Origin: Chloroflexota bacterium
GTDB lineage: Bacteria; Chloroflexota; UBA6077
Direction of reading: 5' to 3'
Length of the DNA stretch: 7,873 bases
NCBI GenBank assembly: GCA_021806765.1
Contig: JAJZQR010000253.1
Span: 1-7,873, forward strand
Part shown: one piece after another, positions 1 to 4,406 of the stretch
How the letters are laid out: each line of letters begins with the position of its first letter
Position numbering within the stretch: position 1 is the first letter of the stretch
Translations under genes and position numbers: made by a program
Notes under the pieces: generated by a model
The model's input: the letters and a program-made list of their open reading frames with translations, nothing else
What the model was told of the DNA's origin: nothing
The model's database searches: none

Positions 1-44
1 TCGGGGGAGCGAAAGCTGTGGAGATGCAGGTCACATTTCAGCAC
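1..44 (-). CDS. PHP-domain protein, N-terminal fragment cut by window edge
   Basis: Only the first 14 codons are inside the window. From a GTG at 44-42 the minus strand reads (M)LKCDLHLHSFRSP. The DLHLHS stretch right after the start is the classic first motif of the PHP (polymerase and histidinol phosphatase) fold, whose HxH pair binds the catalytic metals; the family holds metal-dependent phosphoesterases, including nucleases and nucleotide phosphatases. The GTG lies 2 nt beyond the TAG of the DUF212 gene, with a weak GGG about 7 nt upstream. The frame stays open further upstream but offers no better start there. Close packing suggests it is the next gene of the operon. The subfamily cannot be told from 14 residues: a short phosphoesterase, a PolX-like or a DnaE-like protein are all possible, though an HxH this close to the start fits a stand-alone phosphoesterase best. 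Confidence 0.72.
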   Translation of the reverse strand, partial: MLKCDLHLHSFRSP

Positions 45-46
45 GT

Positions 47-478
47 CTATACCCAGAAGATAGCCATGGCGATCCCCAGGCTCGCACCCACCAGAACCTC
101 CACGCGGGTGTGTCCCAGCAGTTCCCGCAGCTTCTCCTCGTTCCACCTTTGATGTTTGAAGTACTCGTCCAGCATCCGGTTCAAGATACGTGCCTGAATA
201 CTCACTGCCTGCCGTATGCCCGCTGCATCGTACATGACCACGGCGGCGAAAACCACGGCCAGAGCGAAAGTGCTGGACTTGACCCCATCGACCATGGCCA
301 CGCCCGTGGCCAGGGCGGCCACCAGGGCCGAGTGGGAACTGGGCATCCCCCCGGCGCTGACTAGCCGCCACAGATCGAGCCTGTGTTCCTGCATCAGGAT
401 GACCAGGACCTTCAGGGCCTGGGCCACGGCCCAAGCCACCAGCGACACGATCAGAATACGGTTCTGCAGTATCTCCAA
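47..478 (-). CDS. DUF212 / divergent PAP2 family membrane protein (YuiD-like)
   Basis: A small integral membrane protein of the DUF212 family (divergent PAP2, relatives of acid phosphatase/vanadium haloperoxidase). The family signature is clear: SAGGMPSSHSALV (residues 41-53 from the TTG start), with the PSSHS core of a PAP2-type phosphatase, and YDAAGIRQ (83-90). Four hydrophobic stretches are visible, near residues 7-28, 50-62, 71-84 and 128-143, and a charged segment (about 104-122) precedes LGHTRVEVLVG. The substrate is not established; a lipid or prenyl phosphate would fit the fold. A longer frame begins at an ATG at 520, but that start lies inside xseB, has no good ribosome site, and adds residues encoded by a palindromic repeat. 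The TTG at 478 follows AGAGG with a 5-nt spacer and gives an N-terminus, MEILQN, that resembles Bacillus YuiD as I remember it. The protein is then 143 residues long, normal for the family. It ends 2 nt before the PHP gene. Confidence 0.88.
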   Translation of the reverse strand: MEILQNRILIVSLVAWAVAQALKVLVILMQEHRLDLWRLVSAGGMPSSHSALVAALATGVAMVDGVKSSTFALAVVFAAVVMYDAAGIRQAVSIQARILNRMLDEYFKHQRWNEEKLRELLGHTRVEVLVGASLGIAMAIFWV

Positions 479-483
479 GATAA

Positions 484-488
484 CCTCT
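484..488 (-). promoter_or_regulatory. Ribosome binding site deciding the DUF212 start
   Basis: AGAGG on the minus strand, 5 nt before the TTG at 478-476. The same AGAGG with a 5-nt spacer precedes the TTG start of xseA. The upstream ATG at 520 has only a poor purine stretch, so this site favours the shorter protein. Confidence 0.6.
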
Positions 489-495
489 GGTATCG

Positions 496-513
496 GTAGG
501 AGCCGGCTCCTAC
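496..513. repeat. Perfect 18-bp palindrome, REP-like, across the xseB stop codon
   Basis: GTAGGAGCCGGCTCCTAC equals its own reverse complement. As RNA it can form a 7-bp stem with a CCGG loop. It contains the TAG stop codon of xseB (512-510) and ends 8 nt before the ribosome site of the DUF212 gene. No U-tract follows on either strand, so it is not a classical terminator. GTAGGAGC-type palindromes recall dispersed REP-like repeats of many GC-rich genomes; copy number here cannot be judged from one window. Confidence 0.75.
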
Positions 514-746
514 AGCTCATTGCTCATGACTGGTATCTCGTCCCCGCCGGCCAGCAGCCGGCTCACCCTCAGTTCTGCCTGGTCCAGCATGGCGGTGCAC
601 AGGTTGGCCAGCCTCATGCCTGATTCGAACTGCTCTATGCTGGCCTCGAGGGTGAGGCCGCCGTCCTCCAGGGCCTGAATGGTGGCTTGCAGCCTCTCGA
701 AGGCCTGCTCGAAGGAGAGTTGTTCGAAGACTCTCTCCTCGCTCAT
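510..746 (-). CDS. xseB: Exodeoxyribonuclease VII small subunit
   Basis: The 78-residue small subunit of exonuclease VII, which binds in several copies to the helical region of XseA to form the processive single-strand-specific nuclease used in repair and recombination. The family pattern is plain: SFEQAFERLQATIQALEDG (residues 11-29), then LTLEASIEQFESGMRLANLC (31-50) and a second long helix with LDQAELRVSRLL (54-65). Length is typical. The ATG at 746 overlaps the xseA stop as ATGA, so translation is coupled, and a strong GGAGG lies 7 nt upstream inside the end of xseA. The last codons run into a palindromic repeat that supplies the TAG. The pairing with xseA on the left side of the cluster is the usual arrangement. 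Confidence 0.96.
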   Translation of the reverse strand: MSEERVFEQLSFEQAFERLQATIQALEDGGLTLEASIEQFESGMRLANLCTAMLDQAELRVSRLLAGGDEIPVMSNEL

Positions 747-1954
747 CGTTGCACCTCCGTCACCGTCGAATGGATCCTGCCGTCGGCGACCCGGATCTCC
801 AACAGATCCCCCGGTTCCACTTCCCGATGGCTCCGGACCAGCCTCCCCCTGGTTCGGTTCTCGCAGAGGGAGTAGCCCCTCTGGAGGGTCTGCAGGGGGC
901 TGAGGGCCTCCAGCTGCATGCCGGCTCCCCGCACCATCTCTCGGGTCATCTGAAGCCGGTGAGCCAGAGTACGGTGGGCTCGCTCCAACAGGTCGTCCAC
1001 GCCCCTCCGGCGGATGTCGATCTGGGCCGTTGGAGAATGACGCTCCAGACGGGTCCGCGCCCGATCCAGGGCACCTTCGTTCCCCTGCAGCTGATCCTGC
1101 ATGCCCCTCATCAGCCGGCGCCTCAACTCCGCCAGCTGCATTCGGGAGTCTAACATATTGGGCGTCACCAGTTCCGCTGCGGCGGAGGGGGTTGGCGCCC
1201 TCAGATCGGCCACGTAGTCGGCAATGGTGTAGTCGGTCTCGTGGCCGATGGCCGACACCACGGGCACCGTGGAGGCGAAGATGGCCCGGGCCAGTCCCTC
1301 GTGGTTGAAGGCAGAGAGATCCTCCATAGAACCCCCGCCCCGGGCGATCACGATCAGGTCCAGGGGGCGGCGAGTGAGGTGGTAGTGATTCAACTCCTGA
1401 AGGGCCGCGATCACCTCGGGGGGTGCAGTATCTCCCTGGACCGCTGAGGGCGCCAGGAGGATCTCAACCATGGGGTACCTACGACTCACGATGTTCAGGA
1501 AGTCGTGGATCACAGCCCCCGTGGGCGAGGTAATGAGACCGATGCGCTGCGGATAGACGGGCAAGGAGCGCTTGCGCTCCGGGGCGAATAGCCCCTCGGC
1601 TTCCAGCTTGGCTCGCAGGGCCTCGAACTGGAGGTAGAGTAGCCCCACCCCTTCGGGTTGCACGGCGTCGGCATACAGCTGGCAGCTGCCCTGGGCCTCG
1701 TAGAAGGAGACCCTCCCGTGAACCAACACGCTGAGACCGTTGGACAGATCTACCCCCAGCTTCCGCTGGGAGGCTCGGAACAGGGCGCAGCGCAGTTGTC
1801 CCTGGCCGTCCTTCAGGGTGAAGTAGAGGTGACCCGCGGTGGAGCGGGTGAAGTTCGATACCTCTCCATGGACCCACAGGTCGGCCAGCAGTTCGTCGTA
1901 GTCCATCAGTTGCTTGACGTAGCCGGTGACCTGGCCGACCTCGTAGATCTGCAA
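743..1954 (-). CDS. xseA: Exodeoxyribonuclease VII large subunit
   Basis: The 403-residue catalytic subunit of exonuclease VII, which cuts single-stranded DNA from both ends. An N-terminal OB-fold (about 3-97, with LWVHGEVSNFTRS at 26-38 and GHLYFTLKD at 41-49) is followed by the catalytic domain: GLITSPTGAVIHDFLN (139-154), VIARGGGSMEDLSAFNHE (202-219) and SAIGHETDYTIADYVADLRA (234-253), then APTPSAAAELVTP. Residues 265-345 form the long Arg/Leu-rich helical region where XseB binds, and SPLQTLQRGYSL (352-363) is the conserved C-terminal motif. All expected motifs are intact. The start is a TTG at 1954, with AGAGG 5 nt upstream; MQIYEVGQVTGYVKQL matches the usual XseA N-terminus. A 154-nt repeat-bearing gap separates it from the accB-like gene. 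It overlaps xseB by 4 nt. Confidence 0.96.
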   Translation of the reverse strand: MQIYEVGQVTGYVKQLMDYDELLADLWVHGEVSNFTRSTAGHLYFTLKDGQGQLRCALFRASQRKLGVDLSNGLSVLVHGRVSFYEAQGSCQLYADAVQPEGVGLLYLQFEALRAKLEAEGLFAPERKRSLPVYPQRIGLITSPTGAVIHDFLNIVSRRYPMVEILLAPSAVQGDTAPPEVIAALQELNHYHLTRRPLDLIVIARGGGSMEDLSAFNHEGLARAIFASTVPVVSAIGHETDYTIADYVADLRAPTPSAAAELVTPNMLDSRMQLAELRRRLMRGMQDQLQGNEGALDRARTRLERHSPTAQIDIRRRGVDDLLERAHRTLAHRLQMTREMVRGAGMQLEALSPLQTLQRGYSLCENRTRGRLVRSHREVEPGDLLEIRVADGRIHSTVTEVQR

Positions 1955-1970
1955 GGGAGCCTCTCAGCCT

Positions 1971-2000
1971 TCAGCGATCAGCGATCAGCGATCAGGGATC
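1971..2000. repeat. Heptamer tandem repeat, left array
   Basis: Three exact copies of TCAGCGA (1971-1991) followed by a variant, TCAGGGA (1992-1998), and TC. On the minus strand this reads as GCTGATC units. It lies 16 nt upstream of the xseA start codon, within the mRNA leader of xseA if transcription reads through from accB. A related array in the opposite orientation occurs at 2092-2108. Such 7-bp autocorrelated arrays recall the short tandem repeats of Chloroflexota and cyanobacterial genomes. Confidence 0.85.
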
Positions 2001-2059
2001 TGTGGCGTTGGGGACGGTGCAGGTACAGTACAGCATCTGACGGAGCCCACGCAAGATAC

Positions 2060-2083
2060 GAGCAGGGTTCTGAAACCCTGCTC
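2060..2083. repeat. 10-bp inverted repeat (hairpin) between accB-like gene and xseA
   Basis: GAGCAGGGTT (2060-2069) and AACCCTGCTC (2074-2083) are perfectly complementary around a CTGA loop. It sits between the two heptamer arrays, 25 nt beyond the accB-like stop on the transcribed strand. No U-run follows, so intrinsic termination is doubtful. It could slow RNA decay, cause partial attenuation, or simply be the core of a repeat element. Confidence 0.75.
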
Positions 2084-2091
2084 CATCGACT

Positions 2092-2108
2092 GCTGATAGC
2101 TGATAGCT
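2092..2108. repeat. Heptamer tandem repeat, right array
   Basis: Two copies of GCTGATA (2092-2105) plus GCT, abutting the TAA stop of the accB-like gene. The unit differs from the left array's minus-strand unit, GCTGATC, at one base, so the two arrays face each other as imperfect terminal inverted repeats of a stretch of about 138 nt (1971-2108). Confidence 0.75.
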
Positions 2109-2552
2109 TTAGGCCGGTCTCAACGCCATCAGAGGTTGTCCGTACTCTACGGGCTCCCCATCCTCAACCAGGAAGCTGTCGACGATCCCCTCGGCGGTGG
2201 AGAAGACGCTGTGAGGGATCATCATGACCTCGATGTAGCCGACGACGTCTCCGATGGAGACCTTGCCCCCGACCTCCACCTTAGGGGATGTGGAAGCCCT
2301 CTCCGCCCGGGTGAAGACCCCCACCGCCAGGGCCCGGACCACCCGTGGTTCCTCCGGCGCCGGCTCCGGCGATGGCAGTGGGGTCGAGGCGGATTCCTGC
2401 CTGGGCGAGGTCTCCCGCGTCGTACGGCGGAGGGATAGCTTGAACTCCCCCTGCTCGATCTCGCACTCCTCGACGTCGCTGCCGGCCAGCAGCTCCATCA
2501 GCCTGCCGATCTCCTGGGTATCGATCCCATCGAGGTCGAACTGCGATCCCAT
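2109..2552 (-). CDS. BCCP-like protein (AccB family) lacking the biotinyl lysine
   Basis: This 147-residue protein has the layout of the biotin carboxyl carrier protein of acetyl-CoA carboxylase. It has the N-terminal helix region (IDTQEIGRLMELLAGSDVEE, 10-29, then CEIEQGEFKLSLRR, 30-43), a Pro/Ser/Glu-rich linker (about 47-69), and a biotinyl/lipoyl domain (71-147) ending in EDGEPVEYGQPLMAL. The biotin acceptor is missing: the usual EAMKM reads E108-V-M-M111-I, codon 111 (2222-2220) being ATG instead of a lysine codon. The alignment to E. coli BCCP runs without gaps through this hairpin. Neighbouring conserved positions differ too (IPHSVFSTAEG instead of a MNxIEAxxxG-like run), which argues against a single sequencing error. 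It cannot be biotinylated at the normal site, so I leave the symbol empty; automatic annotation would say accB. The ATG shares a base with the efp stop (TAATG), implying coupled translation. No accC follows. A non-carrier regulatory subunit, a domain for another ligand, or a relic are all possible. Confidence 0.88.
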   Translation of the reverse strand: MGSQFDLDGIDTQEIGRLMELLAGSDVEECEIEQGEFKLSLRRTTRETSPRQESASTPLPSPEPAPEEPRVVRALAVGVFTRAERASTSPKVEVGGKVSIGDVVGYIEVMMIPHSVFSTAEGIVDSFLVEDGEPVEYGQPLMALRPA

Positions 2553-3112
2553 TATCCGACTCGCTCCAGATAGGTGCCGGTGCGGGTGTCCACCCGGATC
2601 GTCTCGCCCTGATTCACGAAGAGAGGAACCTGGACCACCAATCCGGTCTCCACGGTCGCGGGCTTGGTGCCGCCGGTCGCGGTGTCGCCCTTGAAGCCGG
2701 GCTCGGTGTGTTCGATCTTCAGGTCTACCGTGATGGGCAGCTCGACGCCGAGGGGCTGCTCGTTGTAGCTGAGCAGCTCCATGGTTAGGCCGTCCTTCAG
2801 GTAGTTGACGGCGTCACCGAGGGTGTCTCGAGTCAGGACGATCTGGTCGAAGCTCTCGGTGTCCATGAAGTGGTACTGGTCGCCGTCGGCGTAGAGGAAC
2901 TGGACGGTTCGGTGGTCCAGCCGCACCCGCTGGAACTTCTCCGTCGCCTGGAAGCTGCGATCGGTGACCTGGCCCGTTCGCACGTTGCGCATCTTCAGCC
3001 GCACCTGGGCGCTGCCCCGCCCCATCTTGATGTGCTGGAAGTCGATTATCTGCTGGAGCTGGCCATCCAGCTCGATCATAATCCCCTTCTTGATCTCCCC
3101 GACGTTAATCAA
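2552..3112 (-). CDS. efp: Translation elongation factor P, arginine-type tip
   Basis: Elongation factor P enters the ribosomal E site and rescues ribosomes stalled on polyproline. It is full length at 186 residues with three beta-barrel domains: KOW-like domain 1 (about 1-62), the OB domain 2 (about 66-125) and C-terminal domain 3 ending in VNQGETIRVDTRTGTYLERV. The loop that reaches the peptidyl-transferase centre reads FQHIKMGRGSAQVR (25-38). The usual PGKG tip is MGRG, with Arg32 in the position that is lysylated in E. coli (Lys34) or rhamnosylated in Pseudomonas (Arg32), and Met in place of the preceding Pro. No modifying enzyme is encoded in the window. The start is a TTG at 3112, 2 nt after the aminopeptidase stop, with a strong GGAGG 7 nt upstream. 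The stop overlaps the next ATG. Confidence 0.97.
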   Translation of the reverse strand: MINVGEIKKGIMIELDGQLQQIIDFQHIKMGRGSAQVRLKMRNVRTGQVTDRSFQATEKFQRVRLDHRTVQFLYADGDQYHFMDTESFDQIVLTRDTLGDAVNYLKDGLTMELLSYNEQPLGVELPITVDLKIEHTEPGFKGDTATGGTKPATVETGLVVQVPLFVNQGETIRVDTRTGTYLERVG

Positions 3113-3114
3113 AT

Positions 3115-4218
3115 CTAAACCTCCATTGCTTCAAGCTGCTTCGGCGCTCGCGTCAGCACGACGAGCTTGCCCCCCTGCAAGGTTACCAGATCCTCGATCC
3201 TAATGCCTCCCCAGCCGGGAACGTAGACCCCCGGCTCAACGCTGAACACCATCCCGTCCTCGAGGATGTCTTCCGAGGTCCGTCCCAGCCTTGGGCTTTC
3301 GTGGATTGCCAGCCCCACGCCGTGGCCGAGGGAGTGAGCGAACTGCTCGCCCATGCCGGCCGCTTCGATCGCCTTGCGGGCCAGGGCATCGGCCTTGATC
3401 CCCACCATACCGGAGCGGATCCGCTGTTCCGCTCTCGTTTGGGCTTCCAGCACCACCTGGTACCGTTCCTTCAGTTGCTGATCCGCTTCTCCCAGGACGA
3501 TGGTTCGGGTGATGTCGGAGCAGTACCCGTCTACCCTGGCGCCCCAGTCGATGATGATCGGCTCGCCCTGCTGGAGGGGTCGGTCGCAGGGGACGTGGTG
3601 GGGCCTGGAGGCGTTGGGGCCGGAGGCGACGATGGGATCGAAGGCCACGCCCTCAGAACCGTGCTTTCTCAAGAAGGCCTCGATCTCCCAGGCCAGCTGC
3701 TTCTCCGTCATCCCCGGGGTGACGATCCCCAGCAGATGGGTAAAGGCTTTGTCCGCAAGTGCAACCGCCGCTTCTATGGTCTCCAGCTCTTCGGGCTCCT
3801 TCACCGCTCGCAGCCAGTCCACCAGGTTGTAGGTGGGCACTAGCGTGGAATTGGCGTCGAGGACTCCCTTCACCTCCTCATAGAACCGGTAGGTCAGGTG
3901 GTTTCCCTCGAAGGCGATCCTGGACACCCCCATGCCGGGAAGGATCTGAGCCAGGGTCGAGGGCAGCTTCTCCTCGATGCGCACCACCTGGTAGTCTGGA
4001 GCCTCCCCTTCGGCCTGCTCGGTGGTTCGGCCGTCGGTGAGCAGCAGGGTCTTGCCCTCCGTGATGAGAAGGTACCCGGCCGAGTCCATGGGTGGATGGT
4101 CGTGCCCGGTGAAGCCGCTCAGGTAACGCCTGGACTCGGGCTGCGAGATGAGATAGGCATCCGCGCCTATGTGGGTCATCTTTTCGCGTAGTGTTGAGAT
4201 GCGAGAGGCTACCGGCAT
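3115..4218 (-). CDS. Xaa-Pro aminopeptidase, M24B family (YqhT/PepP-like)
   Basis: A cytosolic metallopeptidase that removes N-terminal residues preceding proline. An N-terminal creatinase-like domain (about 6-133) precedes the pita-bread M24 domain (about 143-360). All five metal ligands can be seen (numbering from the TTG at 4224): D226 in IIIDWGA, D237 in YCSDITRT, H301 in SLGHGVGLAIHE, E330 in VFSVEPGVY and E344 in IRIEDLV. HHVP (209-212) and H308 are the usual substrate-side histidines. There is no signal peptide. I place the start at the ATG at 4218, because AAGGAG lies 9 nt before it but only 3 nt before the TTG at 4224; the protein is then 367 residues. The stop is 2 nt before the efp start. 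The adjacency to efp and accB matches Bacillus (yqhT-efp), and an enzyme for proline peptides next to the polyproline factor is suggestive but not proof of joint function. Confidence 0.93.
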   Translation of the reverse strand: MPVASRISTLREKMTHIGADAYLISQPESRRYLSGFTGHDHPPMDSAGYLLITEGKTLLLTDGRTTEQAEGEAPDYQVVRIEEKLPSTLAQILPGMGVSRIAFEGNHLTYRFYEEVKGVLDANSTLVPTYNLVDWLRAVKEPEELETIEAAVALADKAFTHLLGIVTPGMTEKQLAWEIEAFLRKHGSEGVAFDPIVASGPNASRPHHVPCDRPLQQGEPIIIDWGARVDGYCSDITRTIVLGEADQQLKERYQVVLEAQTRAEQRIRSGMVGIKADALARKAIEAAGMGEQFAHSLGHGVGLAIHESPRLGRTSEDILEDGMVFSVEPGVYVPGWGGIRIEDLVTLQGGKLVVLTRAPKQLEAMEV

Positions 4219-4266
4219 CGTCAAGGTCTCCTTGTACGCTCGCGTTGAACCCTGATCCCAGAATGG

Positions 4267-4344
4267 CGTAGGGCAGGGCGCTCTGGCCTGCCGCCATGCC
4301 TTCCGTGGCTCGACGGGCGGCGGGGCACAGGGCCCCGCCCTACG
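4267..4344. repeat. Imperfect inverted-repeat element with 13-bp ends (MITE/REP-like)
   Basis: CGTAGGGCAGGGC (4267-4279) pairs with GCCCCGCCCTACG (4332-4344) in 12 of 13 positions. The right half holds its own stem, CGGGGC (4321-4326) with GCCCCG (4332-4337). It lies between topA and the aminopeptidase, about 49 nt upstream of the latter's ATG. It encodes nothing. The composition recalls the GTAGGGC/GGGGC-type dispersed intergenic repeats of GC-rich bacteria. Confidence 0.65.
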
Positions 4345-4346
4345 TT

Positions 4347-4394
4347 CTCACCCCTTTTCTCCCCTCTTCCAGTGGGAGAGGGAAAGGGGGTGAG
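4347..4394. repeat. 48-nt imperfect palindrome after topA
   Basis: The ends CTCACCCC (4347-4354) and GGGGTGAG (4387-4394) are perfectly complementary, and the interior continues as a pyrimidine-rich arm facing a purine-rich arm (CCCCTCTTCC against GGGAGAGGG) with AGT at the tip. It begins 12 nt after the topA stop on the transcribed strand. It could fold into a long imperfect hairpin in the topA mRNA 3' region. No U-tract follows, so a terminator role is unproven; CTCACCCC...CCCTCTCCC palindromes look like a common dispersed repeat. Confidence 0.7.
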
Positions 4395-4406
4395 GTTGCG
4401 CCAACT

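Noticed and set aside
2007..2055. Promoter for xseA (TTGCGT ... TACTGT)
   Set aside because: Each hexamer matches consensus at only 3 of 6 positions and the spacer is 18 nt; too weak to call.
2060..2083. Hairpin as rho-independent terminator of the accB-like gene
   Set aside because: The stem is good, but on the minus strand it is followed by GTATCTTGCG, with no U-run.
1971..2108. CRISPR array
   Set aside because: The 7-bp units are directly adjacent with no spacers, and there are no cas genes.
2109..2552. Lipoyl-carrier (GcvH-like) protein instead of a BCCP
   Set aside because: The N-terminal BCCP helix region, Pro-rich linker and DGEPVEYGQPL motif are BCCP-specific, and a lipoyl protein would also need a lysine at this hairpin.
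3301..3843. 180-codon plus-strand frame opposite the aminopeptidase gene
   Set aside because: The opposite strand encodes an intact M24B enzyme with all metal ligands; the plus frame shows no domain or ribosome site.
4347..4394. Long palindrome as terminator of topA
   Set aside because: No U-tract follows the stem; it matches a dispersed repeat better. Some termination cannot be excluded without RNA data.
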